Shown one piece after another: positions 24,799-32,843 of a stretch of DNA of 64,000 nucleotides. Positions within the stretch are counted from its first letter, which is position 1; every line of letters begins with the position of its first letter. This stretch comes from LD21 sp963715785. Lineage in GTDB: Bacteria > Bacteroidota > Bacteroidia > Bacteroidales > VadinHA17. Under the pieces are notes generated by a model. The model was not told where the DNA came from. It ran no database searches and worked only from the letters and a program-made list of their open reading frames with translations. The position numbers were made by a program, and so were the translations under genes. The stretch covers positions 3,038,001 through 3,102,000 of the forward strand of contig OY970276.1 of the NCBI GenBank assembly GCA_963715785.1, read 5' to 3'.

Positions 24799-27189
24799 TT
24801 AATTGATTTTCGTGATATGATCTTTTATAAGCCTGCTGACTTCTTCAAATTCAGATAAAGATTGAGAAACAAGCATCCCAAGGGAAGATGGATCATCGTT
24901 TTTCCGGATATTTTCTTCGATTTTTTTTAAGAGCCTGCTGAGAGAAGCAGCACCGATATGCCTTGAAGGCGGCAGCATTTTATGAGCAAGTTCTGCGACC
25001 GAATTCAAACGACCTGCCAAAATATGCTCCTGCATTTCGCTAAGTCCTTTTTCTGTTGATTCAATGAATGAATCCAGCATCTGTTTTACAAACTTTTTAT
25101 CTCCGCCGGCGATATGATACAGATTTTGAAGGTTTATCTTTTCTTCTCCATTTACTTTAAATTCTCCGTGACTTTCCGGGTATATTGCTGCAACCGGAGT
25201 ATGATCCTTAATTACCGAGATAATTGATGAGAGCAGCATCTCTTCTGTAAATGGTTTGGGGAGAAAAGCATTCATTCCTGCATTCCTGTATTTTTGCCAG
25301 TCTTCACTTATCATTGCAGCAGATATGCATATCACCGGCATTTCCGATTCCGGAATATTCATTTCCGTACGTATAAACTGTGTAGCTTTCAGTCCGTCTA
25401 TGCCTGGCATCCTGGCATCCATAAACAAAAGATCATATTTGTTGGATTTTAGCAATTCCAGAGCCTCCATTCCATTTTCAGCTTCATAATAACTTATCTG
25501 CCACCTTTGCATTATAGTTTTGAAAAGCATTCGATTATATTCCTCATCGTCTACAATAAGTATTTTCAGATTTTTAATTTCTTCAGGAATAACCAGTTGA
25601 TTTTCCTTTCTGACCAGCTTTTCATCACCTGCGCTGTAGGGGATAAAGCAAGTAATTTTAGTTCCCTGATTTTTTTTGCTTTTGCACTCTATGGAGCCAT
25701 TATGCAGTTCAATGAGTTTTTTCACAATTGAAAGACCCAGACCGGTACCTCCGTATTTGCGGGTTGTGCTCATCTCCTCCTGTGTGAAATCCTCAAAAAT
25801 GAAATTGATCTTGCTTTCTTCAATCCCGACACCAGTGTCGACTACCTCCATAATAAGCTCAATATCTGATTTTTCATGTTTTTTACTGTTTATGCTGAAA
25901 TGTACCTTGCCATTACTTGTGAATTTGACTGAATTGCTGACAAGATTTATCAGTATCTGTTTTAGCCTGTAAGGATCTCCAAGTAATACCTGGGGAGAAT
26001 CAGGACTCATGGAATAGCTAAGTCTGGTATTATTTCTCCGAGCTTGTCTTTCAAATAGTGCATAAACATCTTCGAGTATCTGGACGATTGAAAAATGTAC
26101 TTTTTCAAGAGTAAGTTTCCCATTCTGAAGCTTTGAAAAATCGAGGATGTCATTTATAATGTTTGCAAGGTGATCGGAGGAGGATTTGATTATTTTAAGG
26201 GTTCGTGTGGTATTTTCATCCAGGGGCTCATGGAGGAGTTGTTCGGTAAATCCTGAAATTGCAGTCACCGGTGTACGAATCTCATGACTCATATTTGCCA
26301 TGAAGAGTTCTTTTGTCCTTGAAAGTTTTTCCGATTCATCTTTGGAGCTTTGAAGCGCTATCTGATAAGCATGAGTTTTTCTCACATACCTTATTATAAT
26401 AAACATCACCAGAATTGCCAGCAGTGTTCCTGAGATTGAAAACAGGCCCAGCCAAATATAGGTTTTTGCTGCTAACTTATCTGCTGCAAGAACTTTTGTC
26501 TTAACCAGCCCGGCTATCTCGTTTTCAATTTTGGTGATCAGATCGTAAAACTGTTCCTTTATTTCAGTACTTGTAACGGCAAGTTTAGCCTCCCTGCTGG
26601 TGAGTCTCACTTTTGTTATACTATCCTGTTGTTCAATTTGCTTCAGATCGCTCAGAATATCCCGTTCACTAAGCCTGTTCTTGTTTGCATGGCTGAAGAC
26701 CCGTTTCAGAATATTGCTTTCTGTCCGGTTATCTTCAACCGTGTTACTGTCGAGCTTTACAGAAAGCTGTTTAAGATTTCGAACAACAATAAAGTTATGG
26801 TGGAGATAGAGAAGCTGATTCCAGATATCGATATTCTTTTCAATAAGTTTGCCAATAGTGTCAGCCTGGTGAGTGAGTATGGAGTCGCCGAGGCATTCGG
26901 TGCGTAATCTGGCGACTTTCCCGTCGATGTTTGAAATGATAGAGTAATATGGCCTGAGATCCAATGAATCCAGAGTGTTCGTGTAGATACGGATACTGTT
27001 CTGTGCCTTCTCAAGATCCATGGAAATGTCCCGTATACTTGCCAGTCTGACGTCGGGTTTTAGATCAACCTGTACAGAAGATACTATTGAAGAGAGGTTT
27101 CTGTATGACAAATAGCCTGTTGCTGAAAGTAATACAACTGCCAGTATCATTAATAACCCAATCTTAGTCTGAACAGATATCTTCCTCAC
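24799..27189 (-). CDS. Hybrid sensor histidine kinase with receiver and Hpt domains
   Basis: At 796 residues: TM1 (about 9-28), a helical periplasmic sensor of about 215 residues (four-helix or CHASE3-like by its pattern), and TM2 (about 245-267). HisKA carries H302 (MSHEIRTPVTAI). The ATPase domain has DTGVGIEESK and GGTGLGLSIVKKL. The receiver has D591 (FMDARMPGIDG) and the C-terminal Hpt domain H736 (ELAHKMLPPSR). This is a complete phosphorelay in one chain. The start is GTG at 27189, and a 10-bp inverted repeat ends one base before it. The receiver gene upstream and the NtrC-type gene downstream are probably its partners. Confidence 0.93.
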   Translation of the reverse strand: MRKISVQTKIGLLMILAVVLLSATGYLSYRNLSSIVSSVQVDLKPDVRLASIRDISMDLEKAQNSIRIYTNTLDSLDLRPYYSIISNIDGKVARLRTECLGDSILTHQADTIGKLIEKNIDIWNQLLYLHHNFIVVRNLKQLSVKLDSNTVEDNRTESNILKRVFSHANKNRLSERDILSDLKQIEQQDSITKVRLTSREAKLAVTSTEIKEQFYDLITKIENEIAGLVKTKVLAADKLAAKTYIWLGLFSISGTLLAILVMFIIIRYVRKTHAYQIALQSSKDESEKLSRTKELFMANMSHEIRTPVTAISGFTEQLLHEPLDENTTRTLKIIKSSSDHLANIINDILDFSKLQNGKLTLEKVHFSIVQILEDVYALFERQARRNNTRLSYSMSPDSPQVLLGDPYRLKQILINLVSNSVKFTSNGKVHFSINSKKHEKSDIELIMEVVDTGVGIEESKINFIFEDFTQEEMSTTRKYGGTGLGLSIVKKLIELHNGSIECKSKKNQGTKITCFIPYSAGDEKLVRKENQLVIPEEIKNLKILIVDDEEYNRMLFKTIMQRWQISYYEAENGMEALELLKSNKYDLLFMDARMPGIDGLKATQFIRTEMNIPESEMPVICISAAMISEDWQKYRNAGMNAFLPKPFTEEMLLSSIISVIKDHTPVAAIYPESHGEFKVNGEEKINLQNLYHIAGGDKKFVKQMLDSFIESTEKGLSEMQEHILAGRLNSVAELAHKMLPPSRHIGAASLSRLLKKIEENIRKNDDPSSLGMLVSQSLSEFEEVSRLIKDHITKIN

Positions 27190-27218
27190 GGGTATTATTG
27201 ATGGAATAAATAATACCC
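27190..27218 (-). repeat. 10-bp inverted repeat directly before the kinase start codon
   Basis: On the minus strand GGGTATTATT, a 9-base spacer and AATAATACCC occupy the gap between the receiver stop and the kinase GTG. The repeat is perfect. In mRNA it would form a hairpin whose base touches the start codon; in DNA it could be an operator. There is no T-run after it. Confidence 0.7.
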
Positions 27219-27222
27219 AAAG

Positions 27223-27642
27223 CTATAAAAATTTATTTTCAATATATTGATCAAGATAAAGTCGGCAGAGAGCCGGTGCGAATATATCCTTAATAACACA
27301 GAAATCGTAATTATTCTGAGTACTTCTCTCTTCCACCGATCGCGTTTGCGACAGCAGAACTGCGAGAGTATTGCTGTTTTCTTTTTTAAGCTGCCTTATG
27401 ATCTGTGCCCCGCTGATAGCGCTTCCCATATTGTGATCGACAAACGCTACAACATCATTGTCAATGAATTCGCGTGATTCTATTTTTTTCATGCAGTCTG
27501 ATGAATCTATAAAAGCGTGAAGTACAAGCTGATACTGCATTTCCTTCTGAACAAAATGAGAGCTTTGCTGCAATGCATTGAAAATTAGATTATTATAATA
27601 TTCGTTGTCCTCAATTACCAGGACATTAATTTTCTGTTTCAT
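27223..27642 (-). CDS. Stand-alone receiver-domain protein
   Basis: A single CheY-like receiver domain of 139 residues. The acidic pocket E11/D12 and phosphoacceptor D69 (AFVDHNMGS) are present; LLSQTRS gives the switch residue and VIKDIF the conserved Lys. The usual Pro-rich loop after the Asp is replaced by HNMGSAISG, so the output surface is unusual. With no output domain it is likely a phosphate sink, shuttle or regulator within the relay formed by the next two genes, with which it is co-directional. Confidence 0.85.
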   Translation of the reverse strand: MKQKINVLVIEDNEYYNNLIFNALQQSSHFVQKEMQYQLVLHAFIDSSDCMKKIESREFIDNDVVAFVDHNMGSAISGAQIIRQLKKENSNTLAVLLSQTRSVEERSTQNNYDFCVIKDIFAPALCRLYLDQYIENKFL

Positions 27643-27709
27643 TTTGCATATTTATTTGACTTGAAATGGCAATCCAAAAATGTGCCAAAAAAGTTAAGCA
27701 ATAAAAATG

Positions 27710-27717
27710 CAAATATA
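27710..27717 (-). promoter_or_regulatory. Candidate -7 element for the phosphorelay operon
   Basis: TATATTTG on the minus strand is a perfect TAnnTTTG match, 67 bp before the receiver ATG. No good -33 element is seen at the proper distance. Confidence 0.35.
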
Positions 27718-27840
27718 ATTAGTTAGTTATGAGTAGTTTAAGTTAGGGCTGGCATGCAAGGCCTTGCACTTTTGAAATTTATATTTCTCAAATTGGGAAT
27801 TTTGGTGATGAAAATAAAAGACAGACATAAAGTTAAGATT

Positions 27841-27870
27841 AAAAAAAAATCCCGCGAAAGCGGGAATTTT
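27841..27870 (-). terminator. Rho-independent terminator
   Basis: CCCGC-GAAA-GCGGG (27851-27864) has a stable tetraloop. It is flanked by an A-run on the left, read as T on the minus strand, and by AATTTTT on the right. It ends transcription of the gene at 27893-29212. Confidence 0.88.
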
Positions 27871-27892
27871 TCTTAAAAGATATTTAAATATT

Positions 27893-29212
27893 TTATTGTC
27901 TTCGGTGACCGGAATCATTATTATCATTTGTCTTTTCGACTTTTTTAACTGAGGTCCCCGATTTATTGATATTGGTGCGAGCTGAGGAAGATTTTATCTT
28001 AGTGTTGGCTGATCTGCTGACAGTTTTGTTTGCAGGAGTGTTATGAACCGCTGAAGAATTTCCAGTCTGCCTGTTCGTCACCGTGGTAGTGGTTCTTGAA
28101 GTTGAAGTCGTTTTTGCCGGATTGGTTTTTGTGACATTCCTGTTAACGACGGTATTATTTGATCTGTTTACACCGTTATGGTTTCCATTGTTATTATTTA
28201 CCGGCTTACTGGTAATTGTTGTATTTGTTGTTCTTCTGTTAACACCTGAATTATTGACAGATGGACGTCCCGTGCTTGTTACTGTTGTAGTGGTAGTTCT
28301 TCTGTTATTATTAACAGCTGAGGCAGATGTTGTCCTTCTGTACTGTTCGGGATGGGTCTTTGCAAACATCTCTTCTCCATTTCTTCTGTCTTCGGGATGG
28401 GCATAAGTCGATTTATAATTACCAACCTGAATCTGATGTCTTACATCCGGTGAGTATGAACGCTTAGAGGTATAATAATCGGTATTCCAGTGCGTAAAAC
28501 GATGAGTGTCCCAGCGGCGGTAATGACTGTAATAAACTCTGTCCCAGTTAGAGTGAAAGCCGTAATAGTAATTCCATGAATATGTGTGCCATGGATGCCA
28601 GTAACTTGGGTAATAACCCCAGTACCACGAGGAGTGCCATACGGTATATGTTGGCAAAAATATAAATCTCACCAGTGGCCAGGTTGCTATCTGGGCGGGG
28701 GTAGTTCTTACATAGGTAACAGTAACTCCGTTAACTGTTCCGGAATTCCCGGCATAGCCAGGGTTTGGTGTTCCTTGATTAACATCATCATAAATAGGTT
28801 CGATAATATAATCCTTCCCATACAATGATTCGTCCCCGGTAAGCTGGATCTGCACCTGTCCGTTCTGAAAACGCTGAACGGTAAATACTGCAACATCCTG
28901 ATTTTCCCTTGGGGTGACTGCATCCTGGAGAACGATGTTATGAACATCCCCATCTACATTATCAATGACCTTTATGTAATCCACAAGATTATCGCTATTA
29001 AGGTCGAGATTATTAATATTGGAGTTAGGATCGTTAAGGCTCCTCTCAAAATCTTCAAGGGTTTTTGAATTCTGGAATAGCTTCATAACTGCATAAAGAT
29101 TGAGGTTATCTCCGGGCAGACCCAGATAATCATTCTGATTATTCTGAGCTTTGAGTGTTGAACCGGCAGCGATTGAAGCTACCAGAAGTGAAGTGATAAT
29201 AAACTTTTTCAT
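27893..29212 (-). CDS. Secreted Trp/Tyr/His-rich protein with Asn/Thr-rich tail
   Basis: 439 residues, with a signal peptide ending near AAGSTLKAQ. Residues about 25-175 look folded (GLPGDNLNLYAVMKLFQ, then a beta-rich segment with DNVDGDVHNIVLQDAV). A striking aromatic segment follows (about 184-230: WHSSWYWGYYPSYWHPWH and further WNYYYG). The last 150 residues are low-complexity Asn/Thr/Ser/Arg/Val. The layout suggests a surface or matrix protein with an unstructured tail. No enzymatic motif is visible. I do not recognise a named family, although similar proteins are common in Bacteroidota. Confidence 0.7.
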   Translation of the reverse strand: MKKFIITSLLVASIAAGSTLKAQNNQNDYLGLPGDNLNLYAVMKLFQNSKTLEDFERSLNDPNSNINNLDLNSDNLVDYIKVIDNVDGDVHNIVLQDAVTPRENQDVAVFTVQRFQNGQVQIQLTGDESLYGKDYIIEPIYDDVNQGTPNPGYAGNSGTVNGVTVTYVRTTPAQIATWPLVRFIFLPTYTVWHSSWYWGYYPSYWHPWHTYSWNYYYGFHSNWDRVYYSHYRRWDTHRFTHWNTDYYTSKRSYSPDVRHQIQVGNYKSTYAHPEDRRNGEEMFAKTHPEQYRRTTSASAVNNNRRTTTTTVTSTGRPSVNNSGVNRRTTNTTITSKPVNNNNGNHNGVNRSNNTVVNRNVTKTNPAKTTSTSRTTTTVTNRQTGNSSAVHNTPANKTVSRSANTKIKSSSARTNINKSGTSVKKVEKTNDNNDSGHRRQ

Positions 29213-29290
29213 AAAATATATAATTAAAAGAACAAGTTAGTACAATTATAATAACAAATCTTATACCAACTTTATTTTATGGGAAAGTTA

Positions 29291-30139
29291 TTAATCTGCT
29301 TCGGAGGCTTCCTTTACGACTTCCAGGTTATGGCGGGCTTTAGTTGCAACTGCCGGATCCCTGCTCTGCGCCAGCTTTTCAAGAAGGTCAATAGCCTTTT
29401 TCCAGTTTTTTGCAAAAATGTAATCATTGGATTCTTTGAATACCTGCCCGGTATAAAGCTGTAGTGTATCATGAATTATTATTGGATAAAACTTCGCGAC
29501 ATAATCCTGTCCGGCCTGATAGGCCATATCCTCAATCGCTTCTCTTGCTTTTGCCACTGTCGGTATAAAGACTATCATGCCTGAGGTCCTGGGCTGGTAA
29601 AAAGCTGACTCGTCCACTTCACTGCGATCGATAAGTTCTCCATATAAAGAATAGAGGGACAAGAAGAAATTTGTATTGAGGTAGAAATTTATAGTCCGGT
29701 ACCTGCCTCCGAAATAATTGTTGATAACTGTATCGCGATCAAAAAATATACTTACTGAATCGAGGGAAAGCAAAAGGTTTGATTTGTATCTTTTGCATAT
29801 TGATTTTATTGTATCTGCTGAAAGCAAAGTTGTCAGAAATCCGGTTTCAACGGTTTTCCTGAGTGTATCTCCAGTTGAGAAGGTGAAAGAAGTGTCAGCG
29901 GAAAATGAGGATAACCCGTCAAGCAGATTCATGACGCCATCATGATAGGCCGGAATATTTTTTTTCCCCGCATTATCAGGAAGGGTATAATCAAACAAAT
30001 TTATAAATACTATGTCTTTGTGCAGATTTCCAATATTGATTTCGGGATCGGTTTTCCTGCTAACGTATACTATTTTGGTACAGGAAGTTAGGAAGAGCAC
30101 TGATAAAAGTAAAAATAAAACAACAAAAGAAATTTTCAT
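29291..30139 (-). CDS. Bacteroidota lipoprotein of unknown function (DUF6340-like)
   Basis: 282 residues, with a lipoprotein signal (LFLTSCTKIVYVSRK, C20). The body alternates helices and strands, and an aromatic-rich central region (YFGGRYRTINFYLNTNFFLSLYSLYG) is followed by a C-terminal helical portion (KNWKKAIDLLEKLAQSRDP, ATKARHNLEVVKE) that looks like one or two TPR-type hairpins. It resembles lipoproteins annotated DUF6340, which I recall only from general knowledge. The function is unknown. It precedes the Trp/Tyr-rich gene on the same strand with a 78-bp gap and may be co-transcribed. Confidence 0.68.
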   Translation of the reverse strand: MKISFVVLFLLLSVLFLTSCTKIVYVSRKTDPEINIGNLHKDIVFINLFDYTLPDNAGKKNIPAYHDGVMNLLDGLSSFSADTSFTFSTGDTLRKTVETGFLTTLLSADTIKSICKRYKSNLLLSLDSVSIFFDRDTVINNYFGGRYRTINFYLNTNFFLSLYSLYGELIDRSEVDESAFYQPRTSGMIVFIPTVAKAREAIEDMAYQAGQDYVAKFYPIIIHDTLQLYTGQVFKESNDYIFAKNWKKAIDLLEKLAQSRDPAVATKARHNLEVVKEASEAD

Positions 30140-30485
30140 ATATTCAACTTGTTCAATTTGGCCTTAAGTCATTAAAAACTGCAGTCTTAAAATATCTATA
30201 ACGTTAAAGTACCAATATCATTGTTCTAATAGCCAATATCTTACCCTGCACAAATGAAAACTGCTTCCATAAAGAACCAGGCTTTATGAATTGATAAATC
30301 AAATTACACAACCATAAAACAATTGACCATAGCCAATGTTCGTATGTTTCAAGTATTGAACATCAACAAAACTTGCCAGGTTCCATAGGAGCGAAATAAA
30401 CATGATAGTTTGGTTTCCTGGTCTGGATTTATTGTCAGAATTATATAATGCTTAATTTTGCACTGATTAACCAAACCTTACAATT
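30140..30485. promoter_or_regulatory. 346-bp divergent intergenic region
   Basis: This gap separates the DUF6340-like lipoprotein gene from the rubredoxin-like fusion gene. For the plus strand it holds a good promoter: TTG at 30432-30434 and a perfect -7 TAATTTTG at 30453-30460, 18 bp apart. ATAGCCAAT-like words recur near 30230 and 30330. No open frame or RNA gene was recognised. Confidence 0.5.
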
Positions 30486-31085
30486 ATGAAGGAACTCGTC
30501 CGATGCCGTCCTTGCGGTTATGTAATAGAAGCAGATAAGCTTGGAGATGTTTGTCCGGCCTGCGGGATGCCCAGAAAAGTATTCGAGCCTTACAGGGAAA
30601 GAGTATCCCGCAAAAGGCTTATGCTGCTTAATTTTGATCTTCATCCTATAGCCATTCATCTGTCGCAGGCCCTCGTGATGGCAATCCCTATACTAATACT
30701 TATTGCAAATCTTTTTAAACAATTTCAACCTGAGCTGTTGAAGAATGTTATAATATTTTCAGTTTTCATTTTCCCTTTTACGCTGGTTCTGGCAATCATC
30801 ACCGGAATTATTGACGGCCTGACACGCTTTAAAACCCTGGCTACTCCAATTCTGAGAGTCAAAATAATTTTCAGCACGATTATTCTCATACTATCTGTAG
30901 CATTATTAATTACTGCGCAGAAAGAGAACCTCTATCCACTGACGTTAACCTTAAGCCTATTGACTTTTGGTGCCGGTTTCAGGCTTGGTCTGTGGGGCAA
31001 ACAATTGATAAATGTGATCCTGCCGGGATCTTACCCGCAAAAAAGAGGCACAAAAGCAGTTCAGCCTGAAATGGAGAAAGCGTAG
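30486..31085 (+). CDS. Rubredoxin-like zinc/iron ribbon fused to a DUF2231-like membrane domain
   Basis: 199 residues. Residues 5-32 hold two CxxC pairs (C7/C10 and C23/C26) in a rubredoxin-like or zinc-ribbon arrangement ending CGMPRKVFEPY. After a basic linker come four predicted membrane helices (about 53-75, 85-110, 120-143, 150-165). The first starts with HPIAIHLSQALV (H53, H58), reminiscent of DUF2231 membrane domains. The combination suggests a membrane electron carrier that takes electrons from a soluble donor. The metal (Fe or Zn) cannot be told from sequence. The tail is basic. Confidence 0.75.
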   Translation: MKELVRCRPCGYVIEADKLGDVCPACGMPRKVFEPYRERVSRKRLMLLNFDLHPIAIHLSQALVMAIPILILIANLFKQFQPELLKNVIIFSVFIFPFTLVLAIITGIIDGLTRFKTLATPILRVKIIFSTIILILSVALLITAQKENLYPLTLTLSLLTFGAGFRLGLWGKQLINVILPGSYPQKRGTKAVQPEMEKA

Positions 31086-31116
31086 AGGCAATCTTATCCG
31101 TAATACGCAGGGTTAT

Positions 31117-32049
31117 TCAGGCAGCCGGTCGTTCAACCGGGATTATATCAATGTCAACCATCCTGGTCTGGCGAAGGATCTTTATATTTGTCGGCTTCGC
31201 TATAAGTTTGCTGCCAATCAGGTGTTTGGTCAGATCGACCGACTGGGTGATTGGTCCGCCATCAAATTCAATTATTATATCACCCTCGTGCAGGTTTGCC
31301 CTTCCTGCCGGCGATGAACTTTCCAACCCTGTTATGAGTAACCCTCTTTTTGAATTAAGCCTGTAAAAATTTTTTATCCTTGGATTAATTTCAATCTCAT
31401 GCGTCATTAAACCCAGATAAGCTTTTATTACCTTTCCGTCGCTGATCAGAAATTTAACAATCTCCTTTGCAGAATCTATGCCAATTGAAAAGCTCAGACC
31501 CTGCGCACTGGGAATTATTGCAGTGTTAATACCAATAGCTTCCCCATCGGTACTGATCATCGGCCCGCCTGAATTTCCGGGATTCATCGCTGCATCTGAC
31601 TGCAAAATATCATCAATCAGCTGACCTGCCGGAGTGCGCATTGTCCTTCCAATCCCGCTGAGTACTCCCACAGATACAGAATGCTGATAACCTAATGGAT
31701 TTCCGATAGCGATCACAAGTTGTCCGATCCTGAGGTCACCTGACACTCCTAGCTTTAAAGGCGTGTATCCGCTGCCGAATATCTTAAGTATGGCAATATC
31801 AGTATCTTTATCTATGCCGATAACTTCACCCGAAAATTCATTCCCATCAAGCAATGAAACATTCAACCGGTTCGAATTTTCAATTACATGGGCATTTGTA
31901 AGAATAAGCCCGTCACTTGAAAAGACAAAACCCGAACCCGTTCCCGTAGGTCTTTCATTTCCCCTGAGAATTGTATACTTGTCTATCTTGACTACTGCAT
32001 TCTTGGCTTTCTCAACTGCAGTTACTATTATTTCAGAAAAAACATCCAT
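31117..32049 (-). CDS. HtrA/DegP-type serine protease with PDZ domain, no export signal
   Basis: At 310 residues it is a trypsin-fold S1C protease with the triad H54 (LTNAHVI), D84 (DTDIAILKI) and S160 (MNPGNSGGP), followed by a PDZ domain (about 210-300, GLLITGLESSSPAGRANLHEGDII). Unlike typical periplasmic HtrA, the N-terminus (MDVFSEIIVTAVEKA) has no signal peptide or anchor, so it is probably cytoplasmic. It may handle misfolded or aggregated cytoplasmic proteins. A GGAGG site lies shortly before the ATG at 32049. It is convergent with the rubredoxin-like fusion gene. Confidence 0.85.
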   Translation of the reverse strand: MDVFSEIIVTAVEKAKNAVVKIDKYTILRGNERPTGTGSGFVFSSDGLILTNAHVIENSNRLNVSLLDGNEFSGEVIGIDKDTDIAILKIFGSGYTPLKLGVSGDLRIGQLVIAIGNPLGYQHSVSVGVLSGIGRTMRTPAGQLIDDILQSDAAMNPGNSGGPMISTDGEAIGINTAIIPSAQGLSFSIGIDSAKEIVKFLISDGKVIKAYLGLMTHEIEINPRIKNFYRLNSKRGLLITGLESSSPAGRANLHEGDIIIEFDGGPITQSVDLTKHLIGSKLIAKPTNIKILRQTRMVDIDIIPVERPAA

Positions 32050-32073
32050 AATAACCTCCGTCTTTTAGGAAAA

Positions 32074-32090
32074 TTCAATACAATATTGAA
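32074..32090. repeat. 7-3-7 palindrome upstream of the HtrA-like gene
   Basis: TTCAATA-CAA-TATTGAA is perfectly symmetric and lies 24 bp upstream of the protease start, a position suited to an operator for a dimeric regulator. Confidence 0.45.
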
Positions 32091-32254
32091 GCCAAAGACC
32101 GGAAAGATATTTTATTGCGACAAATTGGCCGAAACTGTTCCAAAAGTGACATGCCATGGTTGGTGATAAAGCTATAAACGAATTAAATACTTTGTGCTAT
32201 TCATCTGTCATATAAGCCAATAGAATTTCCTGTTCGCCACATCCATAAAAATGG

Positions 32255-32262
32255 TAACTTTG
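32255..32262 (+). promoter_or_regulatory. Perfect -7 promoter element
   Basis: TAACTTTG matches TAnnTTTG exactly, 16 bp before the ATG at 32279. A weak -33 (GTTCG near 32232-32236) is about 18 bp upstream. It probably drives the hypothetical gene at 32279. Confidence 0.5.
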
Positions 32263-32278
32263 AATTCAAACCCTTATA

Positions 32279-32755
32279 ATGAAGGCCGTAAGTTTAAAAG
32301 AATTAAAGGACGAATTAGCAAACTGTACTCCAAAAGAGACCCGTGATCTTTGTCTCCGGCTTGCCCGATTCAAGAAGGAAAACAAGGAACTGCTGACTTA
32401 CCTTCTGTTTGAGTCATCAGATGAAGCCATGTATGTAGAGAACATAAAAAAAGAAATTGATCTGCAATTTGAACAGATAAACAGGAAAAGCCCTTACCTG
32501 ATTAAAAAAAGTTATCGCAAGATATTACGCATAATAAGAAAGTATGGCAGATATTCACAAAAGAAAGAAACTGAAGTAGAACTGCTAATCTATTTTTGCA
32601 GGACTCTCAATAAATTCACTCCATCATTCCAGAGAAACACAGGCTTGCAGAATTTCTACAGCCGGTTAACAGAAACAATACGAAAGAAGATAACCTTTCT
32701 TCATGAAGATCTTCAATTTGATTTTGGAACGGAATTGAAAACCCTGACGGAATGA
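32279..32755 (+). CDS. All-helical cytoplasmic protein of unknown function
   Basis: 158 residues, almost all predicted alpha-helical and rich in Lys/Arg/Glu (KELKDELANCTPKETRDLCLRL, IKKSYRKILRIIRKYGRYS). There is no signal peptide, membrane helix or catalytic motif. It resembles small conserved Bacteroidota proteins that I cannot name. Its strongly basic central helices could contact nucleic acid. It has its own promoter-like -7 element and ends 88 bp before the alcohol dehydrogenase gene. Confidence 0.7.
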   Translation: MKAVSLKELKDELANCTPKETRDLCLRLARFKKENKELLTYLLFESSDEAMYVENIKKEIDLQFEQINRKSPYLIKKSYRKILRIIRKYGRYSQKKETEVELLIYFCRTLNKFTPSFQRNTGLQNFYSRLTETIRKKITFLHEDLQFDFGTELKTLTE

Positions 32756-32843
32756 TATTTAAAAGCCGGATTTTATGAAAGCATATTCTGAATACCTGAC
32801 AAAACAGGTTTAAGTTTGTTTAATATACTTTAAATTCTGTTTT

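Noticed and set aside
27673..27688. A second sigma-54-like site upstream of the receiver gene (TTGGCAC on the minus strand)
   Set aside because: The -24 half is perfect, but at the correct spacing the -12 half reads TGGA instead of TTGC; the better TTGG lies one base too close. The -12 core is missing.
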